DNA of 64,000 nt from Liolophura sinensis (Eukaryota > Mollusca > Polyplacophora > Chitonida > Chitonidae): the NCBI RefSeq assembly GCF_032854445.1, contig NC_088302.1, positions 53,972,046-54,036,045 on the forward strand. The letters run 5' to 3'. The position numbers and the translations under genes were made by a program. Position 1 is the stretch's first letter. Each line of letters opens with the position of its first letter. This document shows positions 45,713-58,605 of the stretch, in pieces. The notes beneath the pieces are model-generated. The model did no database searches. It was not told where the DNA came from and saw nothing but the letters and a program-made list of their open reading frames with translations.

Positions 45713-46510
45713 GTTGTACCGACTCCATTCACACCTTCCGACTTGTCGCAGCGATTCCAACTGCACCGTGCTACTTGTGGTATCGACTGCATTCACGCTG
45801 TGTGACTTGTCGTATCGACTCCATTATATCGCCTGACTTGTTGTACAGACTTCATTCTCGCTGTGTGACTCCGTTCATACGGTGTAACTTTCCATTCACA
45901 TTGCACGATATGTCGTACCAGCTCAATTCACAATCTGTGACTTGTTGTACCGATTCCACCAACACCGCACAACTTGTCACACCGACTCAATTCACACTCT
46001 GTAACTTGTCGTTCCGACTCAACTCACAATCTGTGACATGTTGTACCGATTCCACCAACACCGCACGACTTGTCACACCGACTCAGTTCACACTGTGTAA
46101 CTTGTCATTCCGACTCAACTCACGCCCTGTGACTTGTTGCACCCGTTACATTCACGTGGTGGGATTCATTGTACTGATTCAATCCACGCCGTGTGGCTTG
46201 CCGTACCGAGTTCATTCACACATTGTGACTGGTTGTATCGACTCCATTCATATCGTGTGACTTGCCGCCCATGATTCCATTCACGCCGCACAACTTGCTG
46301 TGCCTCACATTCACGCTGTGTTAGTTGTACCGACTATATTTACGCCCAGTGACTTGCCATACTGACTTGCCGTACCGACTTGCCTTTCCGACTATATTCA
46401 TGCCGTGCGATTTGCCGTGCCGACCCCATCCACATCGTAAGACTTGTACCGACTGTATTTACGCCGTGCGACTTATTGTATCGATTCCACCCGCGGTGTG
46501 TGATTTACGG
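45713..46510 (+). repeat. 32-bp degenerate minisatellite, about 25 units
   Basis: The unit is about 32 bp: GACTTGTCGTACCGACTCCA followed by TTCACACCGTGT-like sequence. Between 45945 and about 46135 a 96-bp trimer is repeated (TTGTACCGATTCCACCAACA at 45945 and 46041). Many indels and substitutions indicate an older array than the 36- or 41-bp ones. The forward frame at 45682-46260 is open because units lack stops. Confidence 0.85.
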
Positions 46511-47028
46511 AGTGTTACTTATCATCCTTACCTACCTTGACTCCAAGTTTTTTAGTTTTTCTTTTTCCATCTTCTTTTTTCCATTTTGTCAACTGCATAT
46601 ATGGAAGTTATTTTTGCTCGTAGCAAATTTATTTTTATATTCAACCACACTTGTTTACTTGATTTCAGCTTTCGTCTTGCTGACCAATAAAGTCAAAGTG
46701 AAAAACAAATCCAAAAAAAACCCCCAAAAAACAAACGTGGCTAAATTTCTGTGTCGTTGTTAAATATATTATCCGTTATAAAACATCAGAAAAACAGCAC
46801 AGTCTATGACTAACTGGTTTGGAAATCCTCTAACTGTGACAAGTGATAGCCCCGGAGTTATACCCCGTCTCTGACTCTTCATTTTCACTCCGCCTCACGA
46901 CAATCAGCCCCTCTCTCGTTAGGGGCGCATCTTTCCTTACCGCACTCACCGCATTCTTCTAACCACCTCGTCATTTTATACCAGTGATAATAACATTCAT
47001 TTACCCTTTCCCCGGGATATTATCCGAT

Positions 47029-47029
<1 letters not shown>
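46511..47029. other. Unassigned, pyrimidine-rich then A-rich
   Basis: 46545-46580 is T/C-rich; 46684-46735 holds AATAAA and A-rich runs. No gene was recognised. Confidence 0.35.

Positions 47030-47059
<30 letters not shown>
47030..47059. repeat. (TC)n microsatellite
   Basis: About 14 TC dinucleotides, ending in TGTCTGTGGG. Confidence 0.95.
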
Positions 47060-47063
<4 letters not shown>

Positions 47064-48420
47064 GTGGGTTTCGTCTCGTTGTCGTCACGCCGGGCAGAAC
47101 TGGACGAACCACTTTACTCTGCAACTGCCTCGTGCAAACCGTCCACTGATATTTAAAAAATACTTGATTTTTGTTTACCGCTTTTGCACGTCTGTCATAT
47201 GTGTATAGCGAGTGTGTATGGGTGAGCCGACAGCATTCGGTGGTCCGTAGCTCACCCGTGCCTGTTTGGATGTTTGGTTCTGTCGCGCTCTGTCGCTGTG
47301 TTTTGTGGGCAGGACAAAAAAAGACAGGAGTGTGCCTGGATCTATGTGTGAAGGAGAGAGACAGGAGGCCTGTCAAGTGCGCGATTTCGTTCTACACCAG
47401 ATCACGTGGGACCTCAGTAAGATTTTACACCCACAACCATACACATAGATCAACGCTGTACAGTCTTTCCCATGAATAATGTAAGTACCAGTGGATCACG
47501 TAGAGGACAAGCCCAGGACTTCTCACCTTAGAGGATAACCCAGGTAAGAATTATACTGATTACAGGTGTGGCAAGCTCAAAGATTCCCGTTAATAAGTGT
47601 CTCACCGCCATTAAAGATGAACTCGTCCGCGTAGTTGTGGTAGATAAGTAAGCTTAACATGATGAATAGGACCAGTCAAAAAACCCACTCTCTTCTCATT
47701 AAGAAAAGAGCAGCAATTCTATAGTGTTTAATGTACCACCCATGTTTTCATGGTGACCACGTACGTTGCTTACAACGACACTGTGTCCTTTCGGCTCGTA
47801 CATTGTGCTTTTAGAGGAGCTGTTGGGCTTTTGTGTGCGATTGATTGGGCGTACTATTAGCAACATTCATTATGATCAAGACAGCGACGTATGCTAATTT
47901 GCCTGTTATGTTGACCTGCCCTGTAAGCTTACTCTAAATGAGTTGCCCTGGGCCATAAGCAAAACAAAACCTTTGCCTTTACAGAATTAACCCACACTTG
48001 TCCTAACCATTCGATAATATGACAGCTTTGTCTATAACTTTGTATAATTATATACCGGCACAGGATCATATGAAGAGTCATACACAGTGCCTTGTTACTG
48101 TCTTTTCAGTACAGGATGTGACATGCTGCGACTAAAACCATACAAAACACCCTCAGGCTTTCATGTGGTAAAAAACATCAATTGCGACACAGACACCATT
48201 ATTAGAAGTTCAGACTCATTCTTTTTTGGTCGCATCTCAGCTGCATGCCGCGATCGTCATGTAATGCTCACAAAATATGTTATACGTTTTAATACAGGTA
48301 TTATATATGAAAGCGTTGGAGTAAACACGTGTGGAATTATAACCGTATTCGTGTGTCTGATCGTCTCTTTACAGAGAACCAACAGCTAGGTATGTAGGCA
48401 TTTACCATAACGTTATGGGG
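47060..48420 (+). other. Possible fragments of a spliced transcript, weak
   Basis: The segment contains good-looking splice motifs: donors ATAATGTAAGTACC (GT at 47481) and CCCAGGTAAGAAT (GT at 47544), an acceptor TTACTGTCTTTTCAG (AG at 48118-48119), and a donor ATACAGGTATTA (GT at 48298). The interval 48120-48297 would be a 178-bp exon open in one forward frame. The encoded peptide is not recognised, and chance motifs are expected at this density. Confidence 0.2.
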
Positions 48421-48559
48421 AACAAAACCGCTCCACCAAATTGAGCTTGTAGCTTAATATATTTATGTTCTTTCATGCACGCTGTAAAAGATGGTGTGCC
48501 TGGCCTATAATGTGTGCTTTCGAGCTTTGTGTTTAAAGATTACACGTATGTATTCATAT

Positions 48560-48790
48560 GTAATTTATTCGCCTAAAACACACCTTGCGTCTTTCCACCA
48601 TCATTGAAAACGGTTGATGTTTGTACTTGTGTGAATCCGTTTTCTTACTTTACACACTTTTGTACTGCTTTGGTCGTTGTTTGAACGTTGTTTTGATAAT
48701 TGATCTTGCGATTCTTTGGTTGAAGGCTGGTATACGAATGTTTGTTTTGACGTCTAGATATGAAAATAATACACAAAAAGTGGACGGTTA
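48560..48790 (+). repeat. R3 dispersed repeat, copy 3
   Basis: TTATTCGCCTAAAACACACC, TTGCGTCTTTCCACCATCAT, TTGATCTTGCGATTCTTTGG and GGCTGGTATACGAATGTTTG match 22550-22760 and 30530-30740. Confidence 0.65.
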
Positions 48791-49486
48791 TCATTCTTCC
48801 ACGACACAAAACGTTGACAGTTTTTTCACTACAAACACTACATTTATCACTGTTTACAATTAGAAAATTCAAAGTGACTGAATTCTGAGTTTACCTGGAA
48901 ATAGCTGAAATCTGTATAACAGGTTTTCGTCGTATGTCCTTCAATAATTTGTAGAGCACACGTTTATCCATACTAATGTCTTGTTAGACAACACGTCGAC
49001 ATGGCGCACTCAGTCGTTGTCAAACTGGTAGGTCGTTTGTTGACCTGAAAGATCAAAGTAACCTTTTCCGAGAATTGCTAAGGCAGTTTTATTGTCCATT
49101 CCACTCATCACATTTACTTCATTACATCCGTTTGAATTTCAGTTTGAAGACTGTTATTTGTAGCTCGTTTTGCCATCCACTGCCGATCAACAAGGCTCCT
49201 TTGAGCTGGCCTCAATGTTTAATCCGTTTTTTTTTATCTGCATTTTGACATATGCCATGTATGCGGCATTGAACCCTGTATTGACATTTAATGTCACCTT
49301 CGCTGAACAAAACATCAAACAACTTCACATGCCGTTTGTCTCCTGCTCTAGCCAGCAATTTTATGCCATTGAAACGATTTTTAAAATCTATTTACTTTCG
49401 TGACATTAACAATTAACACAGCGCCTTATCCATACTGTTTTGAGCATTATACCAAATAATATAATAATGTAACACCATATATAGCG
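48791..49486. other. No recognised feature
   Basis: Unassigned sequence. Confidence 0.4.
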
Positions 49487-49668
49487 AAGGCTTGAGTGAA
49501 TACCGAGTAAAGCCAAAGCTTGGGTGAATACAGGGTATGGGCGAATACCGAGTATAGCTAAGGCTTGTTTAAATACCGGGTATAGCCAAGGCTTGGGTGA
49601 ATACCGGGTATAGCCAAGGTTTGAGTGAATACCGGGTATAGCCAAAGCTTGGGTGAATACAGAGCATA
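49487..49668 (+). repeat. 28-bp minisatellite, about 6.5 units
   Basis: The unit is GCCAAGGCTTGGGTGAATAC followed by CGGGTATA. One unit near 49535-49552 is shortened. Confidence 0.92.
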
Positions 49669-49894
49669 TCCTAACAGGATTTTTTGTGCAACTATAAGAA
49701 AGAACAAAACCCTTGTCCTTCTCATCTCATGCCAGTTTTTGACCGATGAGTTTTTGACTGAGAATCAGGCAATGAGAATTTTAAAAAAAGGAATAAGTAG
49801 CGTCACTGTTATCAACTTGACTGACATTTTAGCTACAATAACAATGTCCTCAGTAGCTCGACAATACTTCAAGCACAACACCATTCATAGCGAC

Positions 49895-50390
49895 AAGACC
49901 AGCATCAACAATGTGAACAGTAACATAACCCATAGCAACACCATCAACAGCCACATGACCCGTAGCAACACCATCAACAGCCACATGACCCGAAGCAATA
50001 CCATGGACTGCCACATGGCCCGTAGCAGCATCATCAACTGCCACATGACCCGTAGCAACACCATCAACAGCCACATGACCCGAGGCAACACCATCAACAG
50101 CCACATGACCCGTAGCAACACCAACAACAGCCACCTGACCCGTAGCAACACCAACAACAGCCACATGACCCGAGGCAACACCATCAACAGCCACATGACC
50201 CGTAGCAACACCAACAACAGCCACCTGACCCGTAGCAACACCAACAACAGCCACATGACCCGTAGTAAAACCAACAACAACCACATGACCCGTAGCAAAA
50301 CCATGAACAGCAAGACGACTAGTAACAACATCATCAACAGCAAAATGACCAATAGCAACACCATCAAAAGCAACATCCAACGCTGACAGC
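49895..50390 (+). repeat. 30-bp minisatellite, about 16 units, open on both strands
   Basis: The unit is AGCCACATGACCCGTAGCAA followed by CACCATCAAC. A forward frame from 49625 to 50386 reads a decapeptide like SHMTRSNTIN. Two reverse frames are also open; the one at 49850-50401 reads GHVAVDGVAT. Substitutions are spread over codon positions, and a 90-bp block (CACCTGACC plus CACATGACC and CGAGGC variants) recurs near 50085-50240. I treat it as a minisatellite; a low-complexity protein cannot be formally excluded. Confidence 0.9.
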
Positions 50391-51479
50391 AAGGGAAACA
50401 TAAACTCATAATTTTCATAACCACCGTTAATAATAAATCACTATAAGCAACATCGTCTTCAGTAACAATGGTCAGTATTGTCAGGTGACAATTAAACATG
50501 TTTCATCAGTATTAGCCTCAAGTTAGAATCCTGTGAATGGTAGCATTCATTTCATGGAAAAACCCTGACCAGCCCATATGTTTGCCTAAAATACATTATC
50601 TGTGTCTGCAGATACATGCGTAAGTAACTGGGATCAGACACACGGAAAGACAGATAGTGATGTTTCACATTTGATGGTGTCATTTAAGTGTAAATCAAGC
50701 GTGAATTATTTCTATCAGATGTTCATCAACGTTTGTAATACTTCCTGCCAATCTCATTGTGAATAATGTAATCAGCGACGTGACAGCGGCTTGTGAAAAC
50801 TGCACAGATATAAACCCTTATATACATAACTGTACAGGGATATAATGCAGGGGATGCTGGACGTTCCTACCATACATAACTACCCTACGTCATCAGTGTA
50901 GAACAGAATACCTGCCTGCAATGTTGATTTAAACAGAAGACGGACAAAAAACGTTGGATTATCCCTATATATGATAACGTACGGCTATTAATCTAGCCGA
51001 TTTAATTAAGTTCGGAGAGAAATTATAACAGCCTGGAGAAATGTTCATCTAGAGCAGGTATATGTGTTACCTGGAACAGGTTATTCTGTTATGCGCCATT
51101 GTGCTGCACCTTGTCGACAGCTCAGGTACAAGCATCATGTGTTAGTAAATCACATTCACGGCTACCTCCGGGCCATAACCTGAACAGAGGGTCGCTTAAA
51201 TGGAATGATCAAATGCCCAGGCAAAAAACACACTGACCTAAGGAGAAGTCATTCACAGTATCTCGTAAAAGATCAACCGTTTAGTACTTGCCCATAGGCT
51301 TGCATGACTAGGTGAAAGGAACAGTACGTCGTTAGCATGTGTGAAGCCAGTGCTGAGCCGAGAGAGATCCCGTGGAGGTAGCCTGCTAATATCGATGGGT
51401 TGCACCTTTTTGTCACTCCTTCTTATCACGGTGGATATCCTTCAGGTGAGGTGTTCTATGTGATTGTTTGGGCTTGCGT
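50391..51479. other. No recognised feature
   Basis: Unassigned sequence; no repeats or coding signature noted. Confidence 0.4.
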
Positions 51480-52070
51480 AAGATCCATGACTGTTCTATC
51501 TGCTGGTGCTCTTCTTTGATAAGTTAGTATTTGGTTTGATCAGTAAGTTTTCAGTAGAGTCAGACTTAGTGTCACGTTTGATCTTTGGTTCGTTCTATCT
51601 GATTCAGTAAGTGTTCTGTTTTATTAGTTAGCGTTCTTTTTAGTCAGGTGGTGTTTTTTTTATCAGTTCGTTGTTTTAATTTATTAGTTAGCGTAATGTT
51701 TGGTCTTCTGTTGTTTTTATTGATCAGTTAATGTCATGTGTTGTCAGTTGGTGTTTCGCTCGAGCAGACAGTTTTTGGCTGATGTTGCCGAGTTAATGTT
51801 CTGTTTAATGAGTTAGTGTTCTATATTAACAGTTAGTGCTCTCTACGATCAGTTAGTATTCCGTTTGATCAGTTGATATCTTCTGTCAGAGTTCTGTTTG
51901 ATCTGCCAGTTTTTAGTTGATGGGATGATCTGTTTGATCATTTTCATTGGTTAATGAGTTAGTGTCCTTATTATTTAAGTCAGTTAATGTTCTTTTCGAT
52001 CAGTTAGTGTTCCTTTAAAGCTCTATTTTAACCGTGTGGTCAGTCAGTCTTCAGTTGCTGGGTTCGTGAT
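51480..52070 (+). repeat. Highly degenerate tandem repeat, TGATCAGTTAGTGTTCTGTT type
   Basis: The phrase GATCAGTTAGTGTTCTGTTT and variants (ATTAGTTAGCGTTCTTTT, GATCAGTTAGTATTCCGTTT, GATCAGTTAGTGTTCCTTT) recur roughly every 20-40 bp with heavy divergence. This appears to be an old decaying minisatellite. Confidence 0.75.
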
Positions 52071-53608
52071 AACATCTCATTCCTTGCTCTCCGCTGATTA
52101 GACACCTTGATCAAGTAACAAAAAAACGAAGAAAGTAAAGATGCAGATGACTGACTCAGTTAGCTGCCAGTGAACTCTAGCCAGGGCTATAGAGAGACTA
52201 CTCTCGGCTAACCCCAGACGAGTTGTACGATGGATGGACATGTTGTTGTTGTGCCTTAGGGTCGTCAGTCTTCATAACTGGCGGCCTGACCGTTGGGGCG
52301 ACACGCTCCCCCCGATCACCAGACACCGTCTGTCATAAACAATCTCTTGATCTGCTGCGTGTATGTCCACTCTCATGGCCCGTGTAGTCTCCAAGGAACA
52401 GGCTTTATGGTGTACGCAGTAGTTTATGTCGTGGCTCACTGGCCACATGACGCACATGCCGGGTAGGTTTGACGAAGCTTACCTTCATGTTTTTTGTTCA
52501 CAGGTTATATACTATGTCAGTTGTTTTATCTGTACATACGTGTAATTAAGAGACACCTCATTACGACAAGATGTCTAGGCCAAGTCTATATTTATCTTTT
52601 CATTTATTAACATCGTCAGTAAGTACATATCTAAACGTTTGGTGTTTGAATTTAGGAAGACATGTCAAACGTTCAGTGTCATGGCGTTGATCTGGTTCTT
52701 ATTTCGTGGAATTTGTTAGTGGGATGGTCTGTGTATTATATTTGTTTTGACGCGTGGATTTGGTATACTAGCTTCCACCTGGTGAAAAAATAAAATGTAT
52801 CTATGGGATACTTCTTAACTGTATGTGCAGTAGGCCAGGTATGCTAGTATGCCTTTTCTAATGTTTTTTCAATACCCTGGCCAGTAAACAAACATCCAGC
52901 GACTTGCAGTAGCTGTCCATGCAGCTACCATGCACTACCATGTACCAGGCATTATTAATGTAAGATAGTCCTGTTTAGGGACACTGCATTGTGGATCGTT
53001 ACTATACATCATAGATGGCGCGGGTTACATGTGATTTTTCATCAGACAGATACCAGTTAATGTACCAAAGCGTTCAGTACAAGTCTTAAAAATTAAAGTA
53101 TATATATACTGATTTGTGATTTAGAAATTGAATATCGTTTCATATGTCTTCATCATAATACAGGTTAACTCATACATATGGATATTGGAAGCGCGTGAAA
53201 GTTTACACACATCGCTTAGTAAATCTATGAATGCCCTTCCTTTGTTGTGAATATTTCACGGTCGAAAATCCTCAGCGAGGTTCATCTATTGCTTAGGATT
53301 ATTTTCTTAAAACTTACATTGAAGGTAGTTAGGTATCCTACATGTAGATGTTGGGTTATGTGAAATACGTGGTTCACACAGCTTCATCAAACTCCCGGGC
53401 CTTTACAAGTATAGGTTATATCGAATGACTGCAGTTGTAAACGATCCCTGTGTGAAAAGTATCTGTCTATACTTAAAGACATAAATCTAACGCTGCATTG
53501 ATTTTCGGTACCGCGTGATACCCAATCACTGAGTAAATGTGTACCTTATGATCCACGGTTACTCTTTTTATAACTATACGTCTCCTGTTACTGTACAGTT
53601 ATCTAGTG
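52071..53608. other. No recognised feature
   Basis: Unassigned sequence. Confidence 0.4.
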
Positions 53609-53627
53609 CCCCCCCCCCCCCCCCCCC
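53609..53627. repeat. Poly(C) tract
   Basis: Uninterrupted run of about 19 C residues; length in the assembly may be unreliable. Confidence 0.9.
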
Positions 53628-53845
53628 GCCCTCATAAATATACAATATTCAGCGGTGGAGACAGGTTTGTTGCAACGAATGGTTGACTGGTCGGTTCATG
53701 TTATGTGCACTACAGAATTGCATATGAGTATGTGCTGATATACTAGTAGTCTGCTTTCCAAAACTAATGTAATGTGACATCCTAATACGTTCTGGGTGAT
53801 ATAAACGTGTACCCCGACAACTGGCCATGTACAATCCGTTATCAA

Positions 53846-54380
53846 CTGATCATGTAGACCTACTGTCAGTGATCAAAGCATGATGTATTGTCTGTGACAT
53901 AATCAATAGGTCCTGTCCGACATTCACTGATCGTGTAGATCTCCCGTCAGTGATCAACGCATTATGTATTGTCGGTGACTTAATCATCATGTAGTGGCCT
54001 CCGTGGCTCAGTTGGTTAGCGCGCTAGTGCAGTGTTATCACCCAGGAGTCTCTCACCAATGCGGTCGCTGTGAGTTCAAGTCCAGCTCATGCTGGCTTCC
54101 TCTCCGGCCGTACATGGGAAGGTCTTTCAGCAGGATGGTCGTGGGTTTCCCTCGGGCACTGCCCGGTTTGCACCCACCATAATGCTGGTGGGTGCACTTA
54201 TAACGCCTTCGTATAAGTGAAATATTATACGGCGTAAAACACGAATCAAATAAATAGATACTGTCAGTAATCAAAGCATGATGTATTGTATGTGACATAA
54301 TCATCATGCACTCTCCGACATTAACTGATCGTGTAGACTTATTATCAGTGATGAACGCACGATGTATTGGCTGCGACAAC
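53846..54380 (+). repeat. 82-bp tandem repeat split by a SINE-A
   Basis: Units contain CTGTCAGTGATCAAAGCATG, ATGTATTGTCTGTGACATAA and TCACTGATCGTGTAGA. Two units lie before the SINE (from about 53849 and 53931) and two after (from about 54258 and 54340). The SINE interrupts the unit between ATCATGTA and CTGTCAG. Confidence 0.85.
53996..54258 (+). mobile_element. SINE-A, full length, nested in 82-bp repeat
   Basis: Head GGCCTCCGTGGCTCAGTTGG with A box TGGCTCAGTTGG (54004-54015), a full match to TRGCNNAGYNGG. The B-box region is AGTTCAAGTCC (54073-54083). The body is GGATGGTCGTGGGTTTCCC, with a small internal duplication around CACCCACCATAATGCTGGTG, and the 3' end is TACGGCGTAAAACACGAATC followed by AAATAAATAGA. 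No clean long target-site duplication was seen. Confidence 0.93.
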
Positions 54381-57300
54381 AGACAATGTAATGTCACAGA
54401 TTGACCCATGGGATACTAGAAACTGGCAACTGCATATATACTGGGGACTGACCATCGACCATAGCAACTGATCATATGCTGTCAGTGAAAGCCTTTACCT
54501 GGGAATGTCCAGGTCATGTTTATTACTGGGACTTTACCTGGGAATGTTCATGTTATATGTATCACTCCTACCTTACCTGGGAATGTTCACGTCATGTTTA
54601 TTACTGCCAATTTACCTGGGAATGTTCAGGTTATGTTTATTACTGCGACTTCACCTGGGAATGTTCAGGTCATGTTTTTCACTCCTACTTTACCTGGGAA
54701 TGTTCAGGTCATGTTTGTCACTTTTACTTTACCTGGGAATGTTCAGGTCATGTTTGTCACTCCTACTTTACCTGGGAATGTTCAGGTCATGTTTGTCACT
54801 TCTACTTTACCTGGGAATGTTCAGGTCGTGTTTATCACTTCTACATTACCTGGGAATGTTCAGGTTGTGCTTACCACTCCTACATTACCTGGGAATGTTC
54901 AGGTCGTGTTTACCACACCTACTTTACCTGGGAATGTTCACTTTATGTTTGTCACTCCTACTTTACCTGGGAATGTTCAGGTCATGTTTATTACTGCGAC
55001 TTTACCTAGGAATGTTCTGGTCATGTTTTTCACTCCTACTTTACCTGGGAATGTTCAGGTCATGTTTGTCACTTTTACTTTACCTGGGAATGTTCAGGTC
55101 ATGTTTGTCACTCCTACTTTACCTGGGAATGTTCAGGTCATGTTTGTCACTTCTACTTTACCTGGGAATGTTCAGGTCGTGTTTATCACTTCTACATTAC
55201 CTGGGAATGTTCAGGTTGTGCTTACCACTCCTACATTACCTGGGAATGTTCAGGTCGTGTTTACCACACCTACTTTACCTGGGAATGTTCACTTTATGTT
55301 TGTCACTCCTACTTGACCTGGAAATGTTCAGGTCATGTTTATTACTGCGACTTTACCTAGGAATGTTCTGGTCATGTTTTTTACTGCGACTTTATCTGGG
55401 AATGTTCAGGTCATGTTTGTCATTCCTACTTTACCTGAAAATGTTCAGGTCGTGTTTAACACTCCTACATTACCTGGGAATGTTCCGGTCATGTTTATTA
55501 CTGCGACTTTACCTGGGAATGTTCAAGTCATGTTTATTACTGCAACTTTACCTGGGAATGTTCAGGTCATGTTTATTCCTGCGACTTTACCTGAGAATGT
55601 TCAGGTCATGTTTGTCTCTCTTAGTTTACCTAGGAATGTTCAGGTCATGTTTTTCACTCCTACTTTACCTGGGAATGTTCAGGTTATGTTTATCACTCCT
55701 ACATTACCTGGGAATGTTCACGTCATGTTTTTTACTGCCAATTTACCTGGGAATGTTCACGTCATGTTTATTACTGCCAATTTACCTGGGAATGTTCAGG
55801 TTATGTTTATTACTGCGACTTTTCCTGGGAATGTTTAGGTCATGTTTTTCACTCCTACTTTACCTGGGAATGTTCAGGTCATGTTTGTCACTCTTACTTT
55901 ACCTGGGAATGTTCAGGTCGTGTTTGTCACTCCTACTTTACCTGGGAATGTTCAGGTCATGTTTTTCACTTCTACCTTACCTGGGAATGTTCAGGTCGTG
56001 TTTATCACTTCTACATTACCTGGGAATGTTCAGGTTGTGTTTACCACTCCTACATTACCTGGGAATGTTCAGGTCATGTTTGTCACTCCTACTTTACCTA
56101 GGAATGTTCTGGTCATGTTTATTACTGCGACTTTACCTTGGGAATGGTCAGGTCATGTCTATCACTCCTACTTTACCTGGGAATGTTCAGGTCGTTTATT
56201 AATGCGAATTTACCTGAGAATGTTCAGGTTATATTCATCACTCCTGATTTACCTGGGAATGTTCAGGTCGTCTTTACTACTCTTACATTACCTGGGAATG
56301 TTCAGGTCGTCTTTACTACTCTTACATTACCTGGGAATGTTCAGGTCATGTTCATTCATTCGACTTTACCTGAGAATGTTCAGGTTATGTTTGTCACTCT
56401 TACATTACCTCGGAATGTTCAGGTCATGTTTTTCACTCCTACTTTACCTGGGAATTTTCTGGTCATGTTTGTCACTCCTACTTTACCTGGGAATGTTCAG
56501 GTAATGTTTGTTTCTTCTAATTTACCTGGGCATGTTCAGGTCATGTTTGTCACTTCTACTTTACCTGGGAATGTTCAAGTCATGTTTATTACTGCGACTT
56601 TACCTGGGAATGTTGAGGTCATGTTTCTTACTGCGACTACCTGGGAATGTACTGGTCATGTTTATTACTGCGACTTTATCTCGGAATGTTCAGGTTATGT
56701 TTGTCACTCCTACTTTACCTTGAAAATGTTCAGGTCGTGTTTACCACACCTACCCTACCTGGAAATGTTCAGGTCGTGTTTACCACACCTACCCTACCTG
56801 GAAATGTTCAGGTCGTGTTTACCACATCTACATTACCTGGGAATGTTCAGGTTATGTTTGTCACTCCTACTTTACCTGGGAATGTTCAGGTCATGTTTAT
56901 TACTGTGATTTTACCTGGGAATGTTCAGGTCGTCTTTACTACTCTTACATTACCTGGGAATGTTCAGGTCATGTTTATTAATGCAAATTTACCTGAGAAT
57001 GTTCAGGTTATATTCATCACTCTTGATTTACCTGGGAATGTTCAGGTCGTCTTTACTACTCTTACATTACCTGGGAATGTTCAGGTCATGTTCATTCATG
57101 CGACTTTACCTGAGAATGTTCAGGTTATGTTTGTCACTCTTACATTACCTAGGAATGTTCAGGTCATGTTTGTCACTCCTACTTTACCTGGGAATGTTCA
57201 GGTAATGTTTGTCTCTTCTAATATACCTGCGCATGTTCAGGTCATGTTTGTCACTCCTACTTTACCTGGGAATGTTCAAGTCATGTTTATTACTGCGACT

Positions 57301-58543
57301 TTACCTGGGAATGTTGAGGTCATGTTTCTTACTGCGACTACCTGGGAATGTTCTGGTCATGTTTATTACTGCGACTTTATCTCGGAATGTTCAGGTTATG
57401 TTTGTCACTCCTGCTTCACCTTGAAAATGTTCAGGTCGTGTTTACCACACCTACCCTACCTGGGAATGTTCAGGTCGTGTTTACCACATCTACATTACCT
57501 GGGAATGTTCAGGTTATGTTTGTCACTCCTGCTTTACCTGGGAATGTTCAGGTCATGTTTATTACTGTGATTTTACCTGGGAATGTTCAGGTCATGTTTA
57601 CAACAATTACATGACCTGGAAATGTTTATTTTAAGTTTATTACTTTGACTGTACCTGGAAATGTTCCTGTCATGTTTATTAATGCGAATTTGCCTGGGAA
57701 TGTTCAGGTGATTTTTGTCACTCTTACATTACCTAGGAATGTTCAGGTCATGTTTTTCACTCCTACTTTACCTGGAAATGTTCTTGTCATTTTTGTCACT
57801 TCAACTTTACCTGAGAATGTTCAGGTAATGTTTGTCACTCCTACTTTACCTCGGAATGTTCAGGTCGTGTTTACCACACCTACTTTACCTGGGAATTTTC
57901 AGGTTATGTTCATCACTCCTGATTTACCTGGGAATGATGAGGTCATGTTTATCAGTACTCTTTACCTGGGCATGTTCAGGTTATATTTATCACATCTAAT
58001 TTACCTGGAAATGTTCAGGTCATGTTTATTACTGGGACCTTACCTGGGAAAAATCAGATTATGTTTATTACTTTGACTTTACCTGGGAATGTTCAGGTCA
58101 TGTTTATTAATGCAACTTTACCTGGGAATGTTCAGGTCATGTTTATTAATGCAACTTTACCTGGGAATGTTCAGGTCATGTTTATTAATGCAACTTTACC
58201 TGGGAATGTTCAGGTCATGTTTATTAATGCAACTTTACCTGGGAATGTTCAGGTCATGTTTATTAATGCAACTTTACCTGGGAATGTTCAGGTTATGTTT
58301 GTCACTCTTACTTTACCTGGGAATGTTTAGGTCATCTTTTTCACTCCTACTTTATCTGGTAATGTTCAAGTCATTTTTGTCACTCCTACTTTACCTGGGA
58401 AGGTTCAGGTAATGTTTGTCACTTCTACTTTACCTGGGCATGTTCAGGTCATGTTTGTCTCTCCTACTTTACCTAGGAATTTTGAGGTCAAGTGTATTAC
58501 TGCGAATTTACCTGGAAATGTTCAGGTCATGTTTGTCACTTTA

Positions 58544-58605
58544 CCTGTCGTCATATGACTGAAACATTGTTGAGTACGACGTTAAACTTTAAGCACTTAC
58601 TTTAC
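58544..58605 (+). mobile_element. SINE-B tail inside the 39-bp array, copy 1
   Basis: CATATGACTGAAACATTGTT, GAGTACGACGTTAAACTTTA and AGCACTT interrupt the array. The flanking array phrase ACTTTACCTG occurs on both sides and is compatible with a target-site duplication. The element is about 45 bp, only the SINE-B 3' end. Confidence 0.8.

Noticed and set aside
53996-54090. Functional tRNA gene
   Set aside because: The A and B boxes belong to a SINE-A head; the A-to-B distance and the following SINE body do not fit a mature tRNA cloverleaf.
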